DNA of 64,000 bases, from contig NZ_PTJS01000001.1 of the NCBI RefSeq assembly GCF_002941025.1, positions 7,693,678 to 7,757,677 of the forward strand. The letters run 5' to 3'. This document shows, one piece after another, positions 34,601 to 43,047 of this stretch. The notes beneath the pieces were generated by a model, which saw nothing but the letters and a program-made list of their open reading frames with translations, ran no database searches and was not told the origin of the DNA. Origin of the DNA: Streptomyces sp. QL37 (GTDB lineage Bacteria > Actinomycetota > Actinomycetes > Streptomycetales > Streptomycetaceae). Position 1 is the stretch's first letter. Each line of letters opens with the position of its first letter. The position numbers and the translations under genes were made by a program.

Positions 34601-35278
34601 TCGGCTGACCCCGCCGGCCACCATCAGGTCGGCCGTTCCGTCGTGCAGCCGGTCGCACGCCAGCTTGATCGCGTACAACGAGGACGCGCAGGCCGCGTCG
34701 AGGGCCCACGCCCCCGCGCCGAGCCCGAGCGCACGGGCCGCGAGCCGGGCGGGCAGCCCGGAGGAGAAGCGGTTGCGTGCGTCGGGGCGCGCCGTGTGCT
34801 CACCCCTCAGGAGGGCGTCACGGAGCGGGGGCCGCTGCGCCGACAGCCAGACGTGTTCGGAGAAGACGGCCCCGGCCTGAGTGGGGTACGAGAGGTTCCC
34901 GATCACCAGACCCCCGCGCGGCAGCGGGCCCGACCGGCCCGCCTCCGTCAGCGCCTGCCGCACCCCGTACAGGACCCAGTGGAAGAGCGGGTCCAGCGAG
35001 GCGATCCGCTCCGGGGGGATCCCGAAGCCGCTCGGATCGAAGACGGACTCGAACCCCTCGACGTAACCGCCGACATCGGTCCAGGTGCGGTCGAGGTGGT
35101 CGTCGACCGAGCCCATGGCCCAGCGGCGCGGCAACCGCCAACGGCCCGCCGGGGCAGCCGATACCGTGGTGCGGCCGGCGGCGACGTTCTCCCAGAACGT
35201 GTCCGGGTCGAGCGCCCCGGGCAGCACGCAGCCCCGGCCGACGACGGCGATCGGTTCGAAATCCATACGGGTACTCAC
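28628..35278 (-). CDS. PfaC-like synthase subunit: KS-CLF-AT-DH-DH
   Basis: 2216 aa from GTG 35278 (ATG 35266 possible). Domains: KS about 8-435 with Cys197 (DAACASS), His332 (ECHATGT) and His368 (SNVGHL); a second KS-like domain about 445-800 in which Glu632 replaces the active Cys (SAEEASG), i.e. a chain-length factor; AT about 870-1190 with Ser957 in GYSSGES; a Pro/Ala linker; then two FabA-type double-hotdog dehydratases with HFKNDPCMPG (His1678) and HFFQDPVQPGS (His2090). Marine bacterial PfaC lacks the AT, which is on PfaB there, so this protein looks like PfaC with a PfaB-type AT inserted. It should elongate and dehydrate the chain carried by the PfaA-like ACP. It lies 30 bp after that gene, in one operon. 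Confidence 0.9.
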   Translation of the reverse strand: MSTRMDFEPIAVVGRGCVLPGALDPDTFWENVAAGRTTVSAAPAGRWRLPRRWAMGSVDDHLDRTWTDVGGYVEGFESVFDPSGFGIPPERIASLDPLFHWVLYGVRQALTEAGRSGPLPRGGLVIGNLSYPTQAGAVFSEHVWLSAQRPPLRDALLRGEHTARPDARNRFSSGLPARLAARALGLGAGAWALDAACASSLYAIKLACDRLHDGTADLMVAGGVSRPDPLYLHVGFCGLSATSRTGRSRPFHRDADGLVHGEGAGFVALMRLSEARAAGLPVFGVIRGVGLSNDGRGSGLISPSEEGQVRAMRLAYDMAGIAPESVSLVECHATGTPVGDAVEVRGMARVFGAADDVPIGSAKSNVGHLLASAGVAGLLKVLGALRAGVRPATLGADRPLDALAGTPLRVLTAPEEWVGPRRAAVSAFGFGGTNAHLVVDHAEDAPPVSVPRPPHRATTAVRRPDGPSGGRAVAIVALGARVGDGTCVEDFRRAVLGGERRGPATEIAVELTGLCFPPSGLERTVRHQLLVLEAAREAARSVALPRERTMVVIGMGVDPEVARAGARWRVPHWLEQAAGRGVTVPPAGPAQDAFVPPMTAEGVVGSMPNLVASRISTQLDLAGPSFAVSAEEASGLVALEAAARAVRSGEADAALVGATDLSCEAVHRAALGELGSEGDPGDAAVVLVLKPLDTARGDGDTVVALLDEGASDEPDMVIGDGPGAAFDPASAFGRAHAASGLVSVAVAALALQHRAVPRPGGPADTGAVAHTARAVVTPMEGPSASVRLRTGDPRPWLRGPAPRLHVFSGADRREVLAALDSGVESGAGPARLALVVGGGTALPDRKAAARRWLTEGGPRPADVLYRDRPVDGGTAFVYTNGSAAYPGMGHELALALPSLGEAVRDAHRALGTRLRSGPEPERGVLGQIWAAAELSAVHTVFTREVLGLRPDAALGYSSGESAALVALGAWPDASGLYEATRDSGLFTTELTGELRAVRRYWQRRGIQGSRWSSYLVGVPLDVVRAELAAEAAVHLMAVNAPGVCVIGGESRACAAVVARLGADRAIELDYDMAAHAPELAEVREVWREAHHRPTVEVPGVRFYSGATGQAYRPTAERAAEAITAQGLGTIDFAATVEQAWADGVRVFVEHGPRRLCTGWIKRVLGDREHVAVALDSPEDTGLRQLCLAVAELVVAGVPVRADEVFARLAEAATDLPRPGPTVTLPMIGSPCLPPLESVVTVLPRAPELAPVPDGGPGRPSAAAVPQDSGPGHSAAPAVPAARDSGGLTTPSAPAVPAGGPGQPGPVGVRAAVARQSLRVAALHQEVMAGHTEAHQRFLRVSALAVTALTAAVPPNPAPARQPRPVTPPPAVRSPPASVPAPRPGPAFDRAQLEHLASREVSVLFGPRFAEQDEYAVQTRMPGPPMLFADRVTGIDAVPAALTLPDPVRTDGRIWTETDVLPDSWYLDSTGRIPAGLLIEAGQADLLLLSWLGVDLLNRGERAYRLLGCEVTFHGEPPQAGDTLSFEIHVDGHAEEEGVRLAFFHYDCHVDGELRLSVREGQAGFFTPAELAGSGGVRWDPAEHPPGDDLPLDPPAVRCERTRFGTDRVRALVEGRPWDCFGPGWEPTAAHVRSPVLDVDRLRLLDEVTVFDPAGGPWGRGYLRAETALSPDDWFFPGHFKNDPCMPGTLMLQGGLQAMAFYLTVMGFTVDRDGWRFEPVSGIPYKAMCRGQATPEGRRVVYEVFVRGVSAGPEPTLYAEVLGSVDGTKAFLGRGMALRLVPDWPLAHWRHSGPPLVQAGGAPVPLPRLGGLAGHQEERPVAVAADGFPFGYASLLACAWGRPSEAFGAMYEPFDGTRRVARLPGPPYHFMSRIASVDGPQGGMREGSTVVAEYDVPAEAWYFEQSGGHTVPFAVLMEIALQPCGWLASYVGSALTTGMDLLFRNLDGSGTVTGEVTPATRTVRTRAELTRVSRSGDMIIESFRVSCTADGVPVLELSTVFGYFPPSAFEDQQGLATSADDRARLDEPCGRTVDLTARPARYRAGKPSLPGPMLLMLDRITGYWPDGGSAGLGRLRSEKDVRPDAWFFRAHFFQDPVQPGSLGLEAMCQLLQYHLVERGAGDGIPHPRFEPVLPGRETAWTYRGQITPASRLIRVDMDIVESETDECGPYAVADASLWGDDTCIYRVRGLGMRVVSGADRPPHTSPGVPPRADGPRH

Positions 35279-35308
35279 TTCACAGCGGGGCGGAGTCCGG
35301 GGACGAGG

Positions 35309-38300
35309 TCAGGAGGGGCGACGGACGAGTTCGACACCGATCAGTTCCAGCCGTACGGACCCGTCGGCGTCGATCAGTGCCGCGTCGCAGCGCGCCCCCG
35401 TGTCGTGCGCCTTGCGTCCCCGCACGACACACCGCACGCTGCCGTCCGACGGGCCGCGCCTGTGCACCCTGCACTCGGCGACGGCCATGGGCAGCGTCCC
35501 CGCCCCGAGTACCTCCTCGCCCCAGAGCAGGGCGAGTTGGAGCGCGCCGTCCACGGCGGCCGGGTCGAGCGGCCAGTGCGCGCCCTGCCAGTCCAGGGCG
35601 CGCACACCCGCGACGGTCGCCTCGGCGCCCTGCTCGGAGACGCCGTGCACCGTGCGCAGGGCGTGGAACCGCGGACCGTGGAAGAGGACCTTCCCGTCGT
35701 ACAGATCGGCCCGGCCGAGCGGCCTCAGGCCGTCCGGGGCGCCCCACGTCGCCGGATCCGGCTCCTCGCTCCCGGCGTCCAGGACGGCCCGGAAGCACAC
35801 CAGGCCGTCCTCGCCCCGCAGCTCCGCCTCCAGGGCCGAAGGTGAACCGGGTGCGCCCCGGCTGCCGGACAGGGTGAGCCGGTGGCCCGCACCCGCCAGT
35901 TCCGGCAGGGCGCACGTCCTGTACACACGCAGATCGCGCAGGACGAGCGGTCCGGCGGCCGGCAACCAGGCCGTGGCCGCGCTCGCGAACCAGTTCAGCA
36001 CCAGTGCCACGGGCAGCACCGGGGCCTCGGCTGGAGCGTGGTCGGCCAGCTGCGGCAGGGTGTCCGAGCGGACCAGCACCTGTGCCCGGGGCCGGCCGGC
36101 GGCCGGGGAGAGAGCCGCCGGGTCGTCGCCGGCCGCGAGGACGACGCGGGCCTCACCGACGGTGCCGTCCAGCTCGGCCGTGAAGGCGGCCGCGCCCTGC
36201 TCCAGGGGGATGAGCGGGACCCCGGACCGGCCGAAGTGCGCGGCCAGGGCGGGCGTGACCATACCGCCCTGCCAGGGACCCCAGGCGATGCACCGCACCA
36301 GGCAGCCGGGGCGGCGGGTCTGTTCGGCCGACGCGACCTGATGGAGGACCTCGTTGGCCATGGCGTAGTCGCTCTGCCCCGTGTTGCCGAACACGGCGGC
36401 CACCGACGAGAACAGGCAGATCATGTCCAGCGGATCGTCCGCCGTCGCGGCCAGCAGCGCACGCAGACCGTCCACCTTGGTGGACATCACCAGTTCCGCC
36501 CGCTCGACGCTCTTGTCGGCGATCAGCTTGTCGGCCAGGACCCCCGCACCGTGCACGATGCCGGTGACCGGACCCCAGGTGTCGCGTACGTCGCGGAGGG
36601 CGGCGGCCAGGGCGCCGGCGTCGCGGGCGTCGACCTGGACGTACCGGACGGGGGACCCGGCCGACTCCAGCGCCGCCAGTGTCGCGCGTACCTCGCGTGC
36701 GGCCAGGATCTCCCTGGCCCGCGCCGCGATCCGGGCGGGCGAGGAGTCCGCCGCGTCCCTGTCGGAGCGCTCCGCGAGCAGCCGGGTGAGCGCCGGCTCG
36801 TCGGACGCCGAAGCCAGCTCGGCGGGTTCTGCGGCCGGGTCGGTCCTGCCCACCAGGACGATCCGGGGACCGTGGGTCCTGGCCAGGTCCAGCAGGGCGG
36901 CCGCGGTCACCCCACGGGCGCCGCCGGTGGCCACGATCACCGAGGCGGAGGTGATCCGCCGCGTCCTGCCCGGAGTCACCGGCTCGCGCACCGTCCGCGG
37001 GAGGGTGCGGGTGCCGTCCGCGCGGAGGCCGACCTCCAAGTCGGCCCCGCCTTCGAGCAGTTCCCGCACGAGCGCCTCGGCGAGTTCCTCGTCGTCCCGG
37101 CCGCCCCGCTCGCAGTCGACGATCCTGACCGAGGCGTCCGGCCACTCCTTCGCCGCGGTCCTGGTCAGACCCGCGACGCCGCCCAGCCACGCGCGGCCGG
37201 GCGAGCGGCCACCGAGCCCGAAGTCGCCCCCGGTGTCCTGCACGGTCACGAACAGCGCACCGCCTGCGGCGGCTCGCGCCGCCACCGTACGCGCCGCGCG
37301 GAACGCCGACCGGTGGACCTCCGCCGCCTCCTGCTGCCCGTCCCTCGCGGTGAGCGCGCCGAGATGGACGACCCCGCGTGTGCCTTCGGGCACCTCCGCC
37401 GCCGCGGTGGCGTCCACGCCGCGCTCCGTCAGCTTCCGGGCGACGAGACCGGTCAGCCCGCCTCCGCCCGTCCCCCCGCCGGTCACCACGACCGGCCCGT
37501 CCAGCAGCCCAGCCGTCGCCAGGCCGCAGGCCGGTGACTCCACCGCACGCGGCACCAGCCTCGTCAGCACCGCCGTCCCACCGGCCCCGGTACGCGTGGC
37601 GGTGAGTCCGGCGTCCTCCTCGGTGCCGGAGGACCCTGATCCCGTGCGGGGCTCCGGCACGGCGGGGACGGCCACGTCGGCGGTGAGGCCGGGCGCGTCC
37701 TGGGGGGCGGGCGCCGGGGCCCCGGCGGGGCGGGCGCCCGTGGTGAGCGCGTCGACGATCTCGCGCAGTGTGCGGAGCTTGCCGAGGTGGCCGACGTCTC
37801 CCGCCCCCAGATCGCCCACCTGGCGGCGTACGGCCGACAGGATCTCGACGCGCTTGATGGAGTCGACCCCCAGGTCCGCCTCCAGCTCCATGTCCATGTC
37901 GAGCATGTCGCTGGGGTAACCGGTGAGCCGGGCCACCACGGAGAGCAGCAACTCCTCCAGCTCCGAGGGCGAAAGGGGCACGACATCATCAGCGGGAGCG
38001 GGAGCGGGAGCCGCCGCCGGCGAAGGCGCTGCTCCCGCCCCGGCGTACGCGGGCGCTGCGGGAGCTGCGACCGGGGCGGGCACGGCCGCCGAGACACCGG
38101 TCGCGACCGGAGCGGGTGCCACGGACGCCGGCGCGCGCACCGGTGACGAAGGCCGGGGCAGCGGCAGCGGCACCGGGGGAGCCGCCGCGTCGAGCGCCTC
38201 ACCCGCCTGGGGCACCCCGAGCATCGCGGCCAGAGTCGTCTCGGTCATCCGCAGAAAGGCCACATGGCTGTCCGTCAGCATGCGTTGGCAGGCCGCGTGC

Positions 38301-41300
38301 GCCTCGGCGGTGTGGCGCTGGACGCTCTCGACCGCGGCGTACCAGTCGGCTCCGACGGCCTCGGCGGCGTAAGGGGAGACGGCCGCGTGCACGGGCCCCG
38401 GCCCCGGTGACGGTGCCACGTCGCGGGCGCTCACCGGATCGTGTGCGGGCTCCGGCGCGGGCAGGGGGACCGCCGGTGTGCCGGACGCGGGCACGGGGGC
38501 GGGCCTCGGCCGGCCTTCCGGTCCGCGTTCCGGTGCGGGCGACGGTTCGGCGGCTGCGGCGCGGGGCGGGTGCAGCTGACCGTAGTTGGCTCCGCTGATC
38601 TTCACGGTCATTCGGGGCTCGCGTTCCTTCGGTGAGGCTCCGGGCGTGCCGTACGGCGCCCAGAGGCTGTCGAGATCGAGGGGGACACCGCGTACGGCGA
38701 GTTCGCCGAGCGCGGTGTGCAGGGTGCCGGCCCCGGACCGGCCGGGCCGGTCCAGAGGGACGGCCGCGTGTTCGCGGTCGCCGAGGATCTGTCCGACCAG
38801 GCCGGTCAGCGCGGCGCCCGCGCCGACTTCGACGAAGGTCCGCACCCCCGCCGCGTACATCGCCTCGATCTGGTCCTGGAAGAGCACCGGTGAGGCGAGA
38901 TGCCCGGCGACCCGGCGGCGCACCTCGTCGGGGTGTGACGGGTACGGCTCCGCGTCCGCGTTGCCGTAGACCTCGATCCCCGGCTCCGTGAGCGGCACCG
39001 CGCGCAGGTACGCGGCGAGCGGTTCGGCGGCCGGGGCGACCAGCGGGCTGTGGAAGGCGGTCGACGTGGCAAGCCGCCGGGTGCCCGTCCCCTCGGCCGC
39101 GAACGCGTCCTCGGCGCGCAGGACAGCCTCCTCGGAACCCGAGAGCACCACCTGACGCGGGGAGTTGTGGTTGGCCGTCCAGATCTCGCCGAACCCGCCG
39201 CCGCCCAGCACCTCCGCCACGTGCGCGCGGTCCGCCGCCACGGCCAGCATCGCGCCCGGTGTGACCGCCGCGTCCCGCATCAGCTCACCTCGGCGGCGGG
39301 CCAGACCCACCAGCGCCTCCGCCTCCAGCACACCCGCGCAGTGCAGCGCCACCAGCTCACCGAAGCTGTGGCCCGCCACGCAGTCCGGTCGCAGGCCCAG
39401 CTCCCGCACCACCTCCAGCAGCGCGAGCGCGTGCACGGCGAGGGCGGGCTGCGCCCACTCGGTTGCGTCCAGGAGGGCCCGTCGGTCCGCGCGCTCCTCG
39501 TCGGTGAAGGCGGGCGGCGGGAACACCACCCGGTGCAGCGGCCGTCCGTCGAAGCGGGTGGAGCCGAGCCGGTCCCACACGGCCTGGGCGGCCGGCGCAA
39601 GCATGGCGAGGTCGGCTCCCATCCCGACGTACTGGGACCCCTGCCCCGGGAACAGGAAGCCGATACGGCCCGGAGCGGGCTCCCCGCACGCGTACCGGAC
39701 GCCGGCGGGGGTGGAGAAGGCCGTGCCGGGCCGCCGCCGGATCGACGCGACCGCCTGCGCGTACTTCTGCCGCAGGTCCTCACCGTCGGCGGCGACGACG
39801 GCCAGCCGCACCCGGTCGGTGGGTGAGAAGGAGGTGTGGCTCTCCCGTGCCAGGGCGGCCAGCGGACGGCCGTCCTCCGTCGTCGGCGGTACCAGATCCG
39901 ACACGGAGGCGCCGCTGAAGAGGACGAGTTCGCTCGGCGCCGAGCGGTGGCGCAGGGCCGCGCGGCCGCCCCGCGCCGAGGGCACGTACTCCTCCAGCGT
40001 GACGTGGAAGTTGCTGCCGCCGAAGCCGAAGCTCGACACCGAGGCCCGGCGGGGATGCCCGGCGGGCCGTACCCACGGGCGGGTCTCCGTGTTGACGTAG
40101 AACGGGCCGTCGGGGGCGGCGGCCGCCGGATTCGGCCGGTCGACCTTGACGGTCGGCGGCAGCACCTTGTGGTGCAGGGCCATGACCGCCTTGAGCAGCC
40201 CCGCCGCGCCCGCCGCACACTTGGTGTGGCCGATCTGCGACTTCACCGAGCCGATCGCGCACCACTGCCCGTCCGGACGGCCAGACGCGCCGAACACCTC
40301 CCCGAGGGCTGCCAGTTCGGCGGTGTCCCCGGCCTTCGTGCCGGTCCCGTGCGCCTCGACCAGCTCCACGGTCTCCGGTCCGTAACCCGCCTCCTCGTAG
40401 GCGCGTCGCAGGGCCCGCGCCTGGCCGTCGGGCAGTGGCGCGTAGATCGCCGTGCTCCTGCCGTCGGACGAGGTGCCGATGCCCCGGATCACCGCGTGGA
40501 TCCGGTCGCCGTCACGCTCCGCGTCGGACAACCGCTTCAGCGCGTACATGACGACCGCTTCGCCGAGCATGGTGCCGTCGGCCGAGGCTGAGAACGGGCG
40601 GCAGTCACCGCTCGGGGACAGCGCGGGGGTCTTGGAGAAACACAGGAACATGCCGATGTCGTTCCCGGTGTCCACGCCCCCGCTGATCACCAGGTCGGCC
40701 CGGCCGAGCGCCAGTTCACCGACGGCCGTGGACAGGGCGGCCAGGGAGCTGGCACAGGCGGCGTCGGTGGTGTGGTTGACGCCGTGCAGATCGAAGCGGT
40801 TGGCGATGCGCCCCGCGACGACGTTCCCGAGCAGCCCGGGGAAGGTCGATTCCCGCCACGGTTCGAAACGGGCCGAGATGCGGTCGCACACGGCCTGAGC
40901 CTCGGCCTCACCCAGTCCGCTCTCCCGGAGCCCCGCGAGCCACAGCGGGCGCTGGGTGCGCCCGTACATGTGCGGAAGGAGTTCCAGGGCGGCCGCGCCG
41001 AGGACGACGCCGGTCCGCTCCCTGTCCACCCCGGCCGGACCGCCCGCGTCGGCCAGCACCTGGTCGGCCACCATCAGGGCGAGCAGCTGGGAGGTGTCCG
41101 TCGCCGGCAGGTTGGCGGGAGGCACCCCGTAGGCCATCGGTTCGAAGTCCACCTCCGGCAGGAAGGCGCCCCGACGGGCGTACGTCTTGTCGGGGGCGGC
41201 CGGGTCCGGGTCGTAGTGGTCCTCCACCCGCCAGCGGGACGGGGGGACCTCGGTCATCAGATCCCGGCCGCCCGTCACGATCCTCCAGTAGCCCGCAGCG

Positions 41301-41374
41301 TCCGTCGCACCGGGCACCACAGCGCCCACACCGACCACGGCGACGGGAATCCGGTGGGACGGGGAATCGTGCAC
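35309..41374 (-). CDS. PfaA-like multidomain synthase: KS-AT-ACP-KR-DH
   Basis: 2021 aa from GTG 41374, preferred for its GAGGAGAGACC ribosome site; GTG 41434, overlapping the pfaD stop (GTGA), would add 20 residues. KS about 8-435 has Cys207 (DAACASS), His342 (EAHGTGT) and His383 (GHTKCAAG). AT about 560-870 has Ser670 (GHSFGEL). A Pro/Ala-rich linker leads to a single ACP with Ser1172 (DLGVDSIKRVEIL). KR about 1475-1760 has the ATGGARG nucleotide motif and Tyr1670 (GQSDYAMANE). The C-terminal region is hotdog/DH-like (LADHAPAEAPVLP). The order is PfaA of PUFA and glycolipid synthases, but marine PfaA has several tandem ACPs. No phosphopantetheinyl transferase is fused or nearby. Confidence 0.92.
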   Translation of the reverse strand: MHDSPSHRIPVAVVGVGAVVPGATDAAGYWRIVTGGRDLMTEVPPSRWRVEDHYDPDPAAPDKTYARRGAFLPEVDFEPMAYGVPPANLPATDTSQLLALMVADQVLADAGGPAGVDRERTGVVLGAAALELLPHMYGRTQRPLWLAGLRESGLGEAEAQAVCDRISARFEPWRESTFPGLLGNVVAGRIANRFDLHGVNHTTDAACASSLAALSTAVGELALGRADLVISGGVDTGNDIGMFLCFSKTPALSPSGDCRPFSASADGTMLGEAVVMYALKRLSDAERDGDRIHAVIRGIGTSSDGRSTAIYAPLPDGQARALRRAYEEAGYGPETVELVEAHGTGTKAGDTAELAALGEVFGASGRPDGQWCAIGSVKSQIGHTKCAAGAAGLLKAVMALHHKVLPPTVKVDRPNPAAAAPDGPFYVNTETRPWVRPAGHPRRASVSSFGFGGSNFHVTLEEYVPSARGGRAALRHRSAPSELVLFSGASVSDLVPPTTEDGRPLAALARESHTSFSPTDRVRLAVVAADGEDLRQKYAQAVASIRRRPGTAFSTPAGVRYACGEPAPGRIGFLFPGQGSQYVGMGADLAMLAPAAQAVWDRLGSTRFDGRPLHRVVFPPPAFTDEERADRRALLDATEWAQPALAVHALALLEVVRELGLRPDCVAGHSFGELVALHCAGVLEAEALVGLARRRGELMRDAAVTPGAMLAVAADRAHVAEVLGGGGFGEIWTANHNSPRQVVLSGSEEAVLRAEDAFAAEGTGTRRLATSTAFHSPLVAPAAEPLAAYLRAVPLTEPGIEVYGNADAEPYPSHPDEVRRRVAGHLASPVLFQDQIEAMYAAGVRTFVEVGAGAALTGLVGQILGDREHAAVPLDRPGRSGAGTLHTALGELAVRGVPLDLDSLWAPYGTPGASPKEREPRMTVKISGANYGQLHPPRAAAAEPSPAPERGPEGRPRPAPVPASGTPAVPLPAPEPAHDPVSARDVAPSPGPGPVHAAVSPYAAEAVGADWYAAVESVQRHTAEAHAACQRMLTDSHVAFLRMTETTLAAMLGVPQAGEALDAAAPPVPLPLPRPSSPVRAPASVAPAPVATGVSAAVPAPVAAPAAPAYAGAGAAPSPAAAPAPAPADDVVPLSPSELEELLLSVVARLTGYPSDMLDMDMELEADLGVDSIKRVEILSAVRRQVGDLGAGDVGHLGKLRTLREIVDALTTGARPAGAPAPAPQDAPGLTADVAVPAVPEPRTGSGSSGTEEDAGLTATRTGAGGTAVLTRLVPRAVESPACGLATAGLLDGPVVVTGGGTGGGGLTGLVARKLTERGVDATAAAEVPEGTRGVVHLGALTARDGQQEAAEVHRSAFRAARTVAARAAAGGALFVTVQDTGGDFGLGGRSPGRAWLGGVAGLTRTAAKEWPDASVRIVDCERGGRDDEELAEALVRELLEGGADLEVGLRADGTRTLPRTVREPVTPGRTRRITSASVIVATGGARGVTAAALLDLARTHGPRIVLVGRTDPAAEPAELASASDEPALTRLLAERSDRDAADSSPARIAARAREILAAREVRATLAALESAGSPVRYVQVDARDAGALAAALRDVRDTWGPVTGIVHGAGVLADKLIADKSVERAELVMSTKVDGLRALLAATADDPLDMICLFSSVAAVFGNTGQSDYAMANEVLHQVASAEQTRRPGCLVRCIAWGPWQGGMVTPALAAHFGRSGVPLIPLEQGAAAFTAELDGTVGEARVVLAAGDDPAALSPAAGRPRAQVLVRSDTLPQLADHAPAEAPVLPVALVLNWFASAATAWLPAAGPLVLRDLRVYRTCALPELAGAGHRLTLSGSRGAPGSPSALEAELRGEDGLVCFRAVLDAGSEEPDPATWGAPDGLRPLGRADLYDGKVLFHGPRFHALRTVHGVSEQGAEATVAGVRALDWQGAHWPLDPAAVDGALQLALLWGEEVLGAGTLPMAVAECRVHRRGPSDGSVRCVVRGRKAHDTGARCDAALIDADGSVRLELIGVELVRRPS

Positions 41375-41430
41375 GGTCTCTCCTCGGAGTGGGGCTGTCG
41401 TCGTGGGCGCCTTCGGAGCGCCGGGCCCGC

Positions 41431-43014
41431 TCACGCAAGCTCGCGCGGCGTGTACGTGAACGCATCGGGCGTCAACGGGACGCCGTAGGTCCGCAGTTGG
41501 TGGGCCCGGGTGAGCACTGCGGCGCCTTCGAGCAGGTTGAGCGCGATCTGCACCACTGACCGGTTAGCCGGGTCGGCCAGCACGGTGCCCTCGACCCACC
41601 GGTTGAACGCGCCCATCGCCGGCCCGCACCAGATCTGGTAGTCGGCCCGCCGGGACACGTCCCCGGTGATCGCCCACCGGCTCGAACCGCCCAGGTACCA
41701 GCGGAAGACCAGGGCCATCCGGTGTTTCGGGTCGGCCTCCGCGCGGGTGATCTCCGCGGGATCGCGCTGCTCCCAGAACATGCGGGTCCGCTGCCAGATC
41801 TCGCCGAACGGGGCGCGCAGCACGTCACGTTCGATCGGGACGCGCAGCTCGGACGGGATCTCCTCGAGCGAACCGTGCGCCCGGTACGCCGCGTGGAGCC
41901 GGCCCGCCCGCTGGGCGAACATCGTTCCCCGCGAGAGAACCTGCAACTTCACACCGAGTTCGAACATGTCGGCCGCCGGCGCCATGGCCACATCCGCGAT
42001 GTCCGCGTCGCAGAGCATCGCCTTCGCCTCGTCGGACAGGCCGGCCTCGACGGCCGTCTGGTTCACCGACCCGATGACCACGTAGGACGCACCGAGGGCG
42101 AAGGCGGCGGCCACCGCGTCCGGTGTGCCGAGGCCGCCGGCCGCACCGACGCGGACCGGCCGGCGGTAGCCGAACCGCCGGCACAGGACGTCACGCAGGA
42201 GGGTGATCCGCGGCAACAGGGCCGACAACGGCCGGTTGTCGGTGTGTCCGCCGCTGTCCGCCTCCACGGTGATGTCCTCGGCCACCGGCACCCGGGCCGC
42301 CAGCTCCGACTCCTCCCGGGTCAGTTCGCCCTGGGCGACCAGCGAGCTCAGCAGCGCGGCCGGGGCGGGGGAGAGGAACCTCTCGGCCACCTCGGGCCGG
42401 GAGACCTTCGCGAACACCCTCGTACGCCGGACGACGTCGCCGTCCGCGCCCCGGCGCAGCCCCCGGGCCGAGCACAGCACGACGGCAGGGGTCAGCTCCA
42501 TGAACGCCGACGCGGAGATCCGGGGGACGCCGCAGCGCAGCAGCAGCTCGGCGACGCGCCACTCCAGCTCCGGTTCGGCCGGTGAGTGGATGAGGTTCAC
42601 GCCCCAGTTCCCGCGCGGCCCCAGCTCCTGGCCCAGTGCGTGCACGGCCCGCTCCACCTCGGGGTACGCCAGACCTCCCGCGCCGAAGAAACCGAGCATG
42701 TCCGCCCGGGCCATCGCCGACACCATCTCCGTGGTCGCGATGCCGTTCGCCATCTCGCCCGCGACATAGGGGAAGCGGACGCCGTGCGCCTCGCAGAAGG
42801 TGCGGCCGCCGAGCCACTCGGGATACAGCGGCGGCAGCGTACCGAGCACCGGCCCTCCCGGCACAGGACCCGTCGCGAGCCCCAGCTCACGGCCGTCCGG
42901 CCCGCTGATCACGTGGACGGGTTCCCTGATCCGCCGGGCACAGGCCGCGATCCCCTCCGGGGAGAGGGACGGCGGGGACGCGGCGGGGGAGCCGGGAGCT
43001 GCGAGGACGGACAC
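41431..43014 (-). CDS. pfaD: PfaD-type trans-acting enoyl reductase
   Basis: 527 aa from GTG 43014 (GGAG upstream). It is a TIM-barrel flavoenzyme of the 2-nitropropane dioxygenase-like PfaD family: FPYVAGEMANGIATTEMVSAM near the start, then GFFGAGGLAYPEVERAV, ITVEADSGGHTDNRPLSALLP (conserved His of the barrel), and VGAAGGLGTPDAVAAAFALGASYVV for FMN phosphate binding. The C-terminal helical part (FEQ-like WQRTRMFWEQRDPAEITRAE; WYLGGSSRWA) is typical. In PUFA synthases it selectively reduces enoyl double bonds in trans. It overlaps an in-frame upstream GTG of the PfaA-like gene by 4 nt, so the operon is tight. Confidence 0.94.
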   Translation of the reverse strand: MSVLAAPGSPAASPPSLSPEGIAACARRIREPVHVISGPDGRELGLATGPVPGGPVLGTLPPLYPEWLGGRTFCEAHGVRFPYVAGEMANGIATTEMVSAMARADMLGFFGAGGLAYPEVERAVHALGQELGPRGNWGVNLIHSPAEPELEWRVAELLLRCGVPRISASAFMELTPAVVLCSARGLRRGADGDVVRRTRVFAKVSRPEVAERFLSPAPAALLSSLVAQGELTREESELAARVPVAEDITVEADSGGHTDNRPLSALLPRITLLRDVLCRRFGYRRPVRVGAAGGLGTPDAVAAAFALGASYVVIGSVNQTAVEAGLSDEAKAMLCDADIADVAMAPAADMFELGVKLQVLSRGTMFAQRAGRLHAAYRAHGSLEEIPSELRVPIERDVLRAPFGEIWQRTRMFWEQRDPAEITRAEADPKHRMALVFRWYLGGSSRWAITGDVSRRADYQIWCGPAMGAFNRWVEGTVLADPANRSVVQIALNLLEGAAVLTRAHQLRTYGVPLTPDAFTYTPRELA

Positions 43015-43047
43015 GGAGAGGCTCCAACGGGAGAGGACGTCTGCTGG

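Noticed and set aside
28673..35845. Very long open frame on the plus strand opposite the PfaC-like gene
   Set aside because: It is an antisense shadow from GC-biased codons: composition is low-complexity Arg/Gly/Pro/Val with no domain, while the minus strand has complete catalytic motifs.
35309..41374. Enediyne polyketide synthase
   Set aside because: KS-AT-ACP-KR-DH order is similar, but there is no C-terminal phosphopantetheinyl transferase and no enediyne accessory genes, whereas PfaC- and PfaD-like partners are present.
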